Part shown: piece by piece, positions 25,207 through 36,749 of the stretch
How positions within the stretch are numbered: the stretch's first letter is position 1
How the letters are laid out: each line of letters starts with the position of its first letter
From: Diadema setosum
Lineage: Eukaryota; Echinodermata; Echinoidea; Diadematoida; Diadematidae
Reading direction: 5' to 3'
Assembly (NCBI RefSeq): GCF_964275005.1
Contig: NC_092688.1
Location: 25,763,934-25,827,933, forward strand
DNA length: 64,000 bases
Translations under genes and position numbers: made by a program
Notes under the pieces: generated by a model
The model's database searches: none
Told to the model about the DNA's origin: nothing
Seen by the model: the letters and a program-made list of their open reading frames with translations, nothing else

Positions 25207-25683
25207 CAGGGTGGCCCCTCAGAAAACGAAAACGAATATCTTTTTCAAAACCAAAAGGAAATTGTCCAATTTGGTTGAGTATTCTTTCTAGATATGCTTT
25301 TGTTGATCATTAATTTCTTACTTTATTTAATCAAAGCCCAGCAACGGAGACTACCCAACAATTGAAGGTCAATTTTCAACAATAATCCTATTCAAGCATT
25401 CCACATTGTGATGTGCGGCCTTAATTCTTTGTTAGTCTCCCAAGGCAGTGGCTTTTGTTCGATGCTGAAATTTGTTGAATTGAGCTAAGAAATGTGACGC
25501 TCGACCCGTCTTTACAAAAACATCTGTAGAATGAAAACCACTCAACCAAATTGGATGATTTTGGTGTCATTCTTCTTCTAGATAAATTCTCTAAACTCTA
25601 TGTCATTCATTTTGGCATCAAAGCAATGCAAATGTGCAAATGTTTGCGAAAACTCGCGTTTCCGTTAATCCTAGGCCACACTG
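25207..25683. mobile_element. 477-bp mariner-type MITE
   Basis: It begins CAGGGTGGCC and ends GGCCACACTG, inverted ends flanked by TA on both sides. GAAAACG is also inverted further inside. No coding frame. It sits against an (AT)n run, so the TA duplication is weak evidence by itself. Confidence 0.55.
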
Positions 25684-25741
25684 TATATAATGTGCGTGTG
25701 TGTGTGTGTGTGCATACTCTATGTAGTGCGGCAGTCATATT

Positions 25742-26431
25742 TGTGACCCTGCACCTCAAAACAAACAAAAAGTCGCCAGACATGAATTTTTAGTTAAGAC
25801 CATATTCTGAAAGAGCAGACTTTAGGCTTTAAAACGATGTATAACTCAAATTAAATGGACTCTTCTAACCTATCTAAATATTGGAAAGAAAGCACCAACT
25901 CAGGAAAAGTGCGAACTGAGAAAAGAGGCTCTGAAGTACAGTGTCTATTCAAGCGCTTAATCTTCACCAAACCGTGCTGGCTGTGCGATGAATAGGACAA
26001 AAAACAGGAAGTTAACCACCAGAGTAACAACAATGAAGAGATTATCAGATTAAACTTAAATTAAACATGCCTCATTAACACATTCTGTCCATAATTAATG
26101 CCAACTTTCAAAGCAGTTGCACTATCCTTTCAAAAGTTATTAGAGTTGAAAGTGAAGAGTGTGGACAAGGTTTTTCAGAAATGAAAAAGGGATTCTAAAG
26201 ACACACCTAATCATACTATTCTGCCAAAAATGTTCGAGATAAACTGCTAAAAAACACACTTTCCTGCCCGTTTTATAATACCAAATTTTAGCATAATGTA
26301 TGAGAAGACCTGCTCTTTCAGAAAATATGAAAAAGTCAAGTTTGGCTAGGTTGACCCATTTCACTTATTTTCAGTACTCACGCAAAATCAGTGTGTGCGA
26401 CTTTATGTTCGTTTTGAGGTGCAATGTCACA
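25742..26431. mobile_element. Second copy of the TGTGACCCTGCA element
   Basis: About 690 bp. The left end TGTGACCCTGCACCTCAAAA is matched by inverted TTTTGAGGTGCAATGTCACA at the right. It is closely related to 11683-12332 across its length. Confidence 0.6.
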
Positions 26432-27202
26432 TTTATCAAAATGGACATGGAAACGAAATGTGTTAGTTCTATTCATCAACAAATGCTTGTTTAAAATCAT
26501 TGACCCCAATTAGTTTCAAAGGCGTACAGTATAGTATATATTGCGGTGGCCATGTTTTAAAATGGCAGCCAAAACATAGGATGTGATGGTTGTATACACG
26601 AAAAGATGTATCCATTTAAATAATTGAACCTCAAAAACATATTTTTGTACCAGAATCATGAATATGCATCCATTGGTTTTAAAGATATATGAATAGAATA
26701 TAGAGCGGCAGCCATATTTTTTCAAAATGGCCGCTAATAAGTAGGTTGCCATCGTTTTATCCTCTCAAGAACTATTTTATTGGAATCCTTGACCCTCAAA
26801 ACCTATACTTTGGTACAAGAATCACGACAATCGGACTAATAGTTTCCAAAATAAACAACATTGCTATATCACATGGCGGCCATTTTGAAAAATGGCCGCC
26901 ACGGCCGTCAAAGGGAGAATCAGAGTGGCTTCCATATCAGAAATGACTTGTATTGGCATCATGTACATGTGTGCCAAGTATGGTGCTTTTACCATAATGT
27001 GCACGATTCACCCTATATATGCTCTATATCCGCTGGACTATCTGGCCTATCCATTTTAGATCATTTTAAATGTATAGTAGTCTTGGTGTAAGAAACTGAA
27101 CCCGTCTGTTTGTTTGTTTGTTTTTTTTCTTTTGTGAGCGTTGAATTGAAATCTAAGTGATAAAGCTCTTTTACATCCAATTGAGGGCTTTAACTGAAAT
27201 AT

Positions 27203-27757
27203 TTAAGGAAAAGTCCACCTTCATATACATGTGGTTTGAATGAATGCAGCAATGTTAGTAGATCACATCAGTGAAATTTTGGGGGAAATGGACAATCCGT
27301 TCAAAGGTTATGAATTTTTAAAGTTTTTGCTCTGTCACTGCAGGATAAGAAGACTACTACAGCTTGTGATGTCACATGTATAGAACGATAATCGATAATA
27401 CCAGAAAATATAAAGAAATTTCAACACATTTTCACTTTTCTTGCATAAGAAAAGAACACTTGACTTGCGTCTTTCAGAAGGTAGGGAATATTACCCTTAA
27501 CATACGTCAATGACAAGTCGAGGAAATGTGCACTTTTTTCAAAAACTAAAATTGTGTGAAATTCTCTGTCGTTCTACGCATGTGACAGCATACACTATAG
27601 TATTCTTCTCATCCAGCAATGACTGCGCAGGAACTTCAAAAATTCATAAATTTTGAACGGATTGCCCGATTTTCCTCAAACTTTCACTGATGTTCTCTCC
27701 TAATATTGCTGCATTCACTCGATTCACATGTCTATGAAGGTGGACTTGTCCTTTAAA
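27203..27757. mobile_element. ~555-bp MITE with ~130-bp inverted ends
   Basis: Ends are AAGGAAAAGTCCACCTTCAT and inverted ATGAAGGTGGACTTGTCCTT. The inverted match extends inward through TGCAGCAAT and CAATCCGTTCAAA. A relative at 46663-53127 is split by a nest of later insertions. Confidence 0.6.
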
Positions 27758-28355
27758 GATGGTCGCCAAAATTCCCGCAAAAAAAAAAAATGACGTCTTG
27801 CTACAGTTACTTTTTAATTGTTGAAAAGGGAGAAACAAAAATTAAAGATTTACTTTACATTCTTTATCTCGAGTTAGCTGAACCTGCATCTGGATGAAGC
27901 AACTTTTGCATCCTTGAGAATTATGAGATATTCAAGATTCAGAATGAATGTACCAGTTTGTTTTATGTTATTTTATTTTCACTGCGATTATGTTGAATTT
28001 ATGATAATATGATATGGATACTCGGGCCCGTTCCCCCTCGATATGGAAAATCACTGCAGTGGTAGGCTCCTCCATGTGCTTGTTTGCAGAACGGGTGACG
28101 TTTGCAGGAGATCTTTCCTGCTCTTTAGAGTTATGTGAACACATATAATATCCCTGCTCTGTCAATGTTGAGGAAGAAAAGGGCTCGAGTATACGTCATG
28201 AGGCCTCTTCAACTAATCGGCCACTCCCTGCGCGTGTGTAGATATCCAATCGAAAGCGTACTAGTATATCCTATACGATTTCCAAGGCTTTCAGGAAAGT
28301 GGCACGAGCGAGTACTTACATTGTCGGTCATCTTTCGATTCCTTTACCACTCACT

Positions 28356-28386
<31 letters not shown>

Positions 28387-29131
28387 AGCACACAATTTCC
28401 AAATAGGTTATATTGGGTGCTAGATCGGGCAACTAAAATTCGTCATGGATTATTGTATTTATTTCAATTTCTGGCTACAAAATTTGGAAATTTCAAGATC
28501 TTAGTTGCCCGAAAGGGCTAACAGACACATTTCATATGATATTTTTTTTTTATCAAATGAACTTAAGCGTGCACACAGGAGTGTTAGACATTTTTGTTGT
28601 TGTTGTTGTTGTTTCCAAACGTGTCATCGTTACACTCATTGCGCTTTTACAGAACTAAAGCAAAATGGTGAAGAACATTTTTTGAAGTGATCTAAGAAAG
28701 TATTCCAAACATTTAAATCCAAGATCCCCGATTCATTTCTTTTAAAGATTCATAACCATTCTATGCTTTTATGCGGATGGAATATAATTTTGTGTCAAAA
28801 TGTTTTAGAGTTTCTTTTAATAAATTATTAGTATCACCATTTCACATTAAATTTCATGCACAACATGCAAGGGCTGGAAGTAGGAGATGACATTGAGACT
28901 AATAATATTTGCAGTGTGTGTCTTTGTATGTCATAAGTCACACGGATTGACTTCAAAAGGGACCTCTTCCCAAGCTGTGAAAACTTAACAATGACTAGAG
29001 ATGATTGCCCTCCTTCTCTTGATATCAGGCCAAAGCTTGGGATGAACTTGCCCAACTATTCTTCCATACTCCGAGTGTGAATGTAAAAGTGTAACTGAAG
29101 TTCGGCCAGGCATATTGTATGTTAGTATTTC

Positions 29132-29351
29132 GGGTGCACGTCACGAGACCGACACCCACGAGTCATATAGCCCATGAGTTATACAGCTCACGAGTCATAC
29201 AGCCCATTAATTTGACACTAAGCTAACAAGGCCCACAAGACCGACACATTAAGCCCCGTGTTGTATCTGTCGAAGTCGTGGGCTGTTTTTACCTATTGTC
29301 GAACTCGTGGGCTGTATGACTCGTGGGTGTCGGTCTAGTGGGATGACCCCC
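29132..29351. mobile_element. 220-bp MITE with 8-bp target duplication and a paralogous empty site
   Basis: AGTATTTC flanks the element on both sides (29124-29131, 29352-29359). Ends are inverted around GACCGACACCCACGAGTCAT, with repeats of ACGAGTCATACAGCCCA inside. The matching place between B and C (about 54545) is uninterrupted, so this inserted after the duplication. An 8-bp duplication suggests hAT-type mobilisation. Confidence 0.75.
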
Positions 29352-30367
29352 AGTATTTCTGGCCTCCCGTGAGCTGCCTACGTCCATGAAAAGAAAAAAG
29401 CCCACTCCTCTCTCAAAATTTGTTTTTACTTTCATATCCTTGATCGCCAATAAATGTATAAATGATGTTTCCTCAAATATGTATAGTTAATGAACGTAGT
29501 TGCTCCGTATTCATCTACTTCCATTGTACTGAACATTATAACTATTATAGTCAGCATCGAAATCTTTTGATTCTGAACGCGGAATTTCACTTCTTGCACA
29601 TGGATGAAATTGAGTCGTCGACAAATAGGTTGATAAAATTGTGATTTGATTCCTCTTTATTTAAAATCAGTTGCTCCGGTTTAGGTGGTATAACTTTAAG
29701 GGTCGGCGTATGGAGCGATCGTTTCATTTTGCTTGATTGTTTTATGCTTGTCTACATAAAATGCATTCTTAGGATAAACTCAGAGCCATGATCAAACTCT
29801 TCCAAGCCCTTTTCAGGATCTCTCCTTTTTCAATTATGAACTCTTCAATGACGATGTTTACACATTTACATCATACTACGACATATTACATTAATCATCA
29901 ATAAGCAACTGAGCGGGAACTAATTGATCGATTTCCCGTCAGTTGCAAAATTATCGATTCTCATGTTATTTGCTATCATTGTGATATAATTGAAACCACA
30001 AATTTGGTAAAGGCGTAAAAATCTTTTTATTCCATGATGGCCTTTCTCCTTCCCTTCCTCAGAAAATTGTAAGTGAACAACAACATCACTCTTAATACCC
30101 TACTGAATTTTCAGTGTCTTCAAGACCTTCAGGAGTAGCACTGCGGACACTGATTATCCTTGTTACAATGTAAATCAGTATTAATGATCAGATTTACTGT
30201 CTTTATCCCAAGTCCGAAATGTTAGCTTTGGATGTCTTTTGGTCATTAATGAAATGATGCCGGGTATTTCCTAATAACACGAATTCTGCTAGTGCATAAC
30301 ACCATACTAGATTGCTTCCTCTGTTTTCAAATTTATGAACGATTAACTCTTTACCCTCTACTTAATA

Positions 30368-30450
30368 ATTGAAGAGCTTGCTTCCAAAAGGCCCTAAATC
30401 CATTGAAAAAAATGATGGATTTAGCGCCTTTTGGAAGTAAGCTCTTCAAT
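30368..30450. repeat. Conserved 34-bp-stem hairpin
   Basis: TTGAAGAGCTTGCTTCCAAA and GGCCCTAAATCCAT pair with an inverted copy ending GGAAGTAAGCTCTTCAA, around a loop of about 14 nt. The same hairpin is at 55250-55363 with (AT)n in the loop. Confidence 0.6.
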
Positions 30451-31314
30451 TTATAATGATATTACATGTTAAATCCATACCCGAAATTACTTTATGCAAT
30501 GTCCCACTGAGATTACCATAGTTATCAATATTGTGTTAGAGCATATACTGAAACTGGGTAGGTTTATGTATCAAACGTCCCTCGCAGGTCAATAGTAAAG
30601 CTCTCATTAGTGTTTGTTGCTTTCTCGTATTATGTTCGTTCACTTATTCTCTCAAAAAATGAGACTATTTAAAGGAGAACATGTCCTAGTCCAAGCTAGA
30701 AATATGATGATCGCATTCGTTGACCAATGTACTTCGGTAATATCATACTCCAACACACCTGATTATGGTATATATACACAAACGTTATGGTGCGAAACAG
30801 GTATCTTCATTGAGGTGTACACAATGTCATAATGTACCTTTGCAGCGTCTCAGGAAAACGCTCCACAACACTGTAAAAATGAACTTTCTCTTCTATCCAA
30901 CTTATAGCAACGCAACACTATATGTCATTTTTACAAAACGGAGTAAACGTCTCTCTAACAAAAATGTTTTAACGAATGATTTTTGAATATGACAACACTT
31001 CTTCATTCATTGTTTTCATTAATGGATTATGATAAACATCACAGGTTAAATTAATTTTGGTTTCCTTTGTATTTTTTTGCTCTGCACTTGAATTCAGCCT
31101 GTTAAAGGTGAAAGTGTTTTTTTTTTAAGGCACTCTTAAAATTGGCATTTGTTCTCATACTTCCGGATTATATTGCATGGTTGTCACGTTTGTAATTAGG
31201 TTAATGGAGCCTATGTGATTCCCTAGCTCCGTCATGATGAATGGTTCAGAGATGATTTAGCCAAAATATAAGTTAACACTGGAAGGTTCGCTAGTGCGCA
31301 CCTTCTCATTTTTC

Positions 31315-31690
31315 GGAATGAAAGAACCTTCGGACTTACAAATCTTATTTCATTTTCAGATTTAACAACCCTTCGGCGTAACAAACTGTAATTAATTTTC
31401 GGAATGTCAAACCTTCGGAATAATGAACCTTATTTGATTTTCGGATTAGAGAACGTTCGGACTATTGAATCGTTTTCGTTTTCTGATCGACAAACCTTTG
31501 GACTCACGAACTTTATTTACGAATCTCATTACATGTTAGGATCAAGGAACCTTCAAAATACCGAATTTGATGTCCTTTTTAAGACCAACAAGCCTTCTGA
31601 ATCACTCCACAAATGTTCGGATTAAGGAACCCCATTTTATTTTCAGAACACAAACATCTGGGTATGGGGATTTTGTGTTTTTCGGACCAA
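31315..31690. repeat. Degenerate ~42-bp tandem repeat downstream of copy B
   Basis: Same array as 8010-8340 and 56225-56600, with AACCTTCGGAATAATGAACC and related words. It contains AATAAA on the minus strand at 31512-31517, a candidate polyadenylation signal 270-280 nt past the copy B stop. Confidence 0.55.
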
Positions 31691-31789
31691 CTAACATCCA
31701 GAATGGCGAATATCATCCATCGTATATATTCGTCGTTGTTGTGACGTATACGTCAAGACACAGTTCACAAAATGAGTGTAAAAGCATAT

Positions 31790-32530
31790 TTAGAGTTCTG
31801 GTTCACGAGGAATACTCTCATATACTGTTGAATTGAAGTCATCTTCTCTTCTTGGGGAAATGTCGCTTTCGTACAAATCTATTTTTGAGGACGGAAAGTT
31901 GTTTTGGCTCTCACAGCGACCATTGATGTTTTCATCAGTATGTGCTTCTAAAACGAGATAGCCATGTTCATCCACTTCATGCTCCACTCTTGGCGTGCTA
32001 GGATAGATAGAAGCCGCATATAAAGGATCGTTCTGGGTCATCGCATAAGGGCCTAATTCGTCATTTCTTTCGACATTCCAGTAGGTAGGACAATTCTCCG
32101 GTTCTAAAGTGGGTACAGTTTGGCTGGAAGCTGATGGAATTTCATGGTAAATTGGAAATTGCAAGCATGAGCTACTGGCAATGTCACTGGCCTCTATGGC
32201 ATCTCGACTTGCTTCAGGTTGAAATCTAGTAACTCTGTGCAGACTGACATTGGAAAGGAGGTAGCCGTCTTCATCAACGTCTTCTTCCTCTTTATTAAAA
32301 TGCCTTGATTGAAGAAATACGACTTTCTTCTTCCCCTTCTTTTCTGAACCTGACATGTCCATGTACAGTGCTCTCGTGTTATCAGCTCCCGTATTTATAC
32401 ACTCAAAAAAGAGTTCACTCTCCTGGTGTATGACGTCATAAGAAGGACGTGATCTAGTTTCAGCTGAACTTTCAACACCTCTCCTGATGCTCATTCTAGG
32501 TTCAAGAGACAGGTCCGGTGATATGTGACC
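31790..32530 (-). CDS. Copy B tail exon (246 residues)
   Basis: It opens in phase 0 after TAG with GHISPDLSLEPRMSIRRG. Tyrosine motifs in order: SYDVI, ALYMDM, DEDGYLLS, PIYHEI, PTYWNV, LYAASIY, DEHGYLVL, LYESDI and VYESI. A basic patch (KKGKKK) follows YMDM and an acidic run (KEEEDVDED) precedes DEDGY. Compared with copy C it lacks 24 residues after SDIAS, removed cleanly in frame, and stops two codons earlier (TAA at 31790-31792). Confidence 0.85.
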   Translation of the reverse strand, partial: GHISPDLSLEPRMSIRRGVESSAETRSRPSYDVIHQESELFFECINTGADNTRALYMDMSGSEKKGKKKVVFLQSRHFNKEEEDVDEDGYLLSNVSLHRVTRFQPEASRDAIEASDIASSSCLQFPIYHEIPSASSQTVPTLEPENCPTYWNVERNDELGPYAMTQNDPLYAASIYPSTPRVEHEVDEHGYLVLEAHTDENINGRCESQNNFPSSKIDLYESDISPRREDDFNSTVYESIPREPEL

Positions 32531-35500
32531 CTATCAGAGAAAAGTCACACACAAAACCACCATGAAGTACATCTATCATCCTTTCCTGAAAATTATTTTT
32601 GCTTTAAAGTGAAATATTACTCATGAAGCTTTCATTGTCTAACATCATCAAAACAAGTTGGAATAGAACTTTAGAAAAAAACAGAGACTCTGAAGAACAG
32701 GACTTATTCTAGTGCACTGACATAAGTCAACTTGTGTCGATGATTGTGTGTGTGTCAGCGTTTAGAAATATAAGCCAACTACATTTTTTTTTTTTTTTTG
32801 GGGGGGGGTATTGTCAGATAAACGTAGAACGGGGGGGGGGGGGACTCAGCTGCAATATTCTATTTCTGATTATGTCGAAGGCACTGCTGTCCGTAAAGTT
32901 TCTTAATAGTCACGATAGTATGCTTACACACTTTGAGGTGGAAAATTGAGATAAAGAACAAAAGTGGCTTGATGTACGATACCGCTTAAAACCACTACAG
33001 ATTTCAGGAAATGATTTCAAGCGCAGACCCATAATAGCAATGTATTATTGTAAGCGATTTCACATGCCTATTGGAAAAAAAGCTAAAGCCATGTGAATCT
33101 TTGGGGATTTTTTTTTAGTCCAAGTTAAGATTTATTTTTTTCTTTTTTTCTTTTCTTTTTTTGCCAGATATTACTCGATACTTTCTCATGTAAGTTCAGC
33201 TGCAGGGAGCATTTTATATTCATTTACGTATGTTAGATGGACCACGAATTGGATTTATTCCAATCAATTGCACTACACGCTATATACATTACAAAAGAAA
33301 ATGAATAAAAAAAAATTGAGGGAATTTTCCTGTCATATCTTCTTTCTCAAGCCTCCTCACCCCCGCACCCCATAGAAACACGCATACTTACAGCAAAATT
33401 CTCCTTTCTTAGATAAAACCTGTAACCTAAAAGACGTAATTTGTGTGTCATTACCGCTGCACGGTTCCCATACGTGTTCTGTGGATGAGCCGAGGCGCCT
33501 CCGTGATCTCTTGTGCCTGGAATATGAGTCGAAGTGTTTGGCGGATCCAGCTGCGACAGCTCTTCACTGGAGTGGACTTTCGACTTTTGACTTGAAGCTT
33601 GTCGACGCCTATACGTATAACATAAAATGAATAAAGAAAAAAATAATACTCTTTGAATGCATCCTGTCCAGCTGGAGAGAACGTTACTGTAAATTACAGC
33701 ACAAATTGTTATATTGTCCAAAAAAAAATGATTAATATTTTTCTATCCATTTTCTCATTCCTTTTCATAATCAAAGTGTGATATAAAATTCCTGTCCCTC
33801 TAACAAAATCTAGCACAGTGAATAACAAACAGAATATACCAAAAGGATTGTTTTCTTTTCTTTCATTGTATCTAAAGTAGCACAAATTAGTCTAACTTTT
33901 GACAGCAAAGTTTTAAGATTTTTTTTTTCTACTGCGATTTCTATTTTTTTTTTCTACTGCGATTTCTATTTTTTTAAGAATGTCTAGTGTAGAAGGAAAA
34001 ATTGCCGTTTTTTTTATGTTTTGAAACAGTGGCAGAATGCTGACTTAATACTAGAACTTCAACTGGGAGAAATATTCATCCCCTGCTAAAAGCCTGCATT
34101 TACCCACGGCAGTTGTCTGTCCACTCACACTTGCTTAACAGCCTCCAAACTTTCACGTCATTTTGTTTTTCCTTGTTTTTTGTGTGTCGTCCGTATTTTT
34201 CTTTAGTTTTTTTTTTTTTACTGTGTATACATAGACGGCTCCTTGTCGTTGTTTTGATGGTGGTTTGTGTACAATAACTTAAGTAGAATATTGTATCAAT
34301 GAACATTTTGGGCGACAATGAAATACACAATAAACACAATAAAATGTCTGGCGACCAGAAACTCAAACATCTCCACCCCCCCCCCCCAATATGTAAGAGA
34401 AATATAAATCAAACAAAGCAAATTTACTTCAACATTCATGTGCATTCAGTATACACTCACTTCTGAATATGTTTTGATTGTTCAATGAGTCGCATACAAT
34501 GACTTCACACCCTAGATTTACAAACTAATTTTGACAAAAAATCACCTTTTCTGTTGACGTCTACACCAAGCAATGGACAGTATGCCAACCACAGCAAAAA
34601 CAACGAGAAGGGTTCCCAGGATGTACGTAATTATATTATAATTGTTCCCGATACTCTCAGGATCTGGAAGATAAAGCATTAAGTTAAAATATAATTCATT
34701 ATATTAAACATATTTAAGATATGAATATATAATATATATTTCTATTCCCTATGTCACATTTTATTTCGATACAATTACAAAAATGATGCTATTGTAATGT
34801 ATAATAAAACAGTTATATTGCAATGAATTATAGATATTATATGTAAACATACATAATATGAAAATATTTTATTACATCAGACTCTGATATATAGACAGAG
34901 CGTTTAGACTTTCCAAAATTATAGAAGGATAACTAGGGAAGAAAATATGGTCAATAATATAGGTTCTCCCGGCCAATTTTGCACTTTTGTCAGTCCAATT
35001 TTTAATTGCTAATTATTCAATTTAGCAAAATTTAGCATAGATGACATGTTTGGCATTTCGTTTTCATGATCTCTTCATTCAAATTCATTTAGGAGTATCC
35101 AAATTACCTTTAGCCTCATTCTAATTAACATTTTTTTCAATTGAAATTCGTAAAACAAACACAATCTCGTTATTCGTTCATTCAATTTAGAATGACATAG
35201 TCACGTGATCACGTACATGCCCCACTCGTCACTCGAATTCATATTCATATTCAGAATTAAACTCTTCTTCACTATGAGAAAGTAACAATTTCAAAACTTG
35301 AATCCAGCATATTTACTCATGATGAATTTACTATGAACGATGAAGAGCAACATCTAGTGTGTTTCCGTCTAAACCAGGTGGTGAAACATTGTTTAGGCAA
35401 TAGCAGCCAAGTAGTCCTAATGTAATCATTGCGTATATGCAATTAATGGGTTGAGAGGTAAAAGTGGACACACTAGAAGCAAAAATATGTTTTACTGCGG

Positions 35501-36718
35501 GTCGAATCATTTTGATACTAAACTCACTTGACTGCGATGTTTCAGTTGTCGCTCGCAATGACGTACTGGCTTGGGTAGTCTGCGTCTGCCCTGTGCATTC
35601 AGATAGACCGACTGCAATTATTGATGGTATACATGCTTTAATATGATATAATGTCTGGAAAATACGTTCATGATAAATCTTTTTATCTGTTCTATTCTAG
35701 ATATCAGATTTTTGTACGTGGTGATAAAAGTATGAAAATTTGTAACGCATGAATGCTCATAATGGAGATGTTGACTTTGCGCAGGCCGCCGATCCCCCAC
35801 CCCCCCCCCAAAAAAAAAAAAGTGGTCTCCCGAAACAAAAACAAAAAATCAGGGGAAGAGGAATCAGAAATCCTGAACCCACTAAAAAAAAAAAAAAAAA
35901 AAAAAAAAAACATAATCCAAACAATTCCGCCAGGAGATTCTTCCCTCAAAGGGAAATATACACTAAACAAACATTGACCCTTGATCCTCTTTGGCGCTGT
36001 CATCGCCCTATCAAACACACTCACTCACACACACACGCACACACACACACACACACGCACACGCACACACACACACACATCCACATGGCCCCTGCAGTAT
36101 ATTGAAAACAATCCACTTTCTAGTCATTCTATGTTGCAAAATTAATTGCAATTGTAACAAAGGGGGAAGTGATAGGCTTTGCGGACAGCAGAAATTTAAG
36201 CAGCTAGTCGCCATTATACACTCCATGTCTGCGAACTTCATAACCACCATCTTTTTTGTTGGTGGTGATGTTTATTCCAAGCGCGTAGGGGTCTTTGAGC
36301 TTGCACCTTATGAATACTCCAAATATCAATTACTGTATAACATTGTGATCATTCTATCATAGCACATACGGTTTTGTTCAAAGTATGTTACACTGTATAA
36401 TTGCCAAATGTACTACATACCTATAGACACGATAGAAGTGCTTTCTGTACTTTGTGTAGGCATTGTACTGACATCTGGCCACTCTGTGTCTGTGAACAAA
36501 CATTCCCATCCACAAAAGCAATGACAAACTCATGTAAAGATCTTGTGTGATAGCAGACAAAAGATTTATCATAAAGCATACTGAGGGGTACATGTGGTGT
36601 CGTAATCTTACGATATTAAATGGTAAAAATATCAATCTCTTTGGTCGTTGTTGTATGTAGGTTTTCCCAGCCTATTTCGCACTTCGTCAGTCCATTTGAT
36701 AGAAGGTTCGTTCAATTT

Positions 36719-36749
<31 letters not shown>

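Larger units (their letters stand above)
21390..27040. mobile_element. 5.65-kb element with long inverted arms built from GGCGGCCATTTT repeats
   Basis: The outer ends TAGTCCAGTGGATATAGA (21390) and its inverted partner (CTATATCCGCTGGACTA, ending 27040) are followed inward by matching inverted arms (GGTAAAAGCACCATACTTGG, then CCGTGGCGGCCATTTT). Within the left arm, units of about 160-190 bp repeat in tandem, each with GGCGGCCATTTT. The matching flank of copy B (46500-46560) lacks the insert: CTCTCTC runs straight into the sequence found right of 27040. A SINE, LINE and several MITEs have landed inside. No transposase was found. Confidence 0.65.
27760..31310. other. Intergenic region between copies A and B, gene-free
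   Basis: It is homologous to 53130-56220 between B and C, including an (AC)n run (28353-28385 and 53655-53751). Short frames here and at the matching site (for example starting MLLSRIMFVHLF) are shifted relative to each other and are not conserved as protein, so no gene is called. Confidence 0.55.

Noticed and set aside
30614-30986. Frames beginning MLLSRIMFVHLF and their relative at 55527-55856
   Set aside because: Paralogous DNA but not conserved in one frame. No splice sites or domains.
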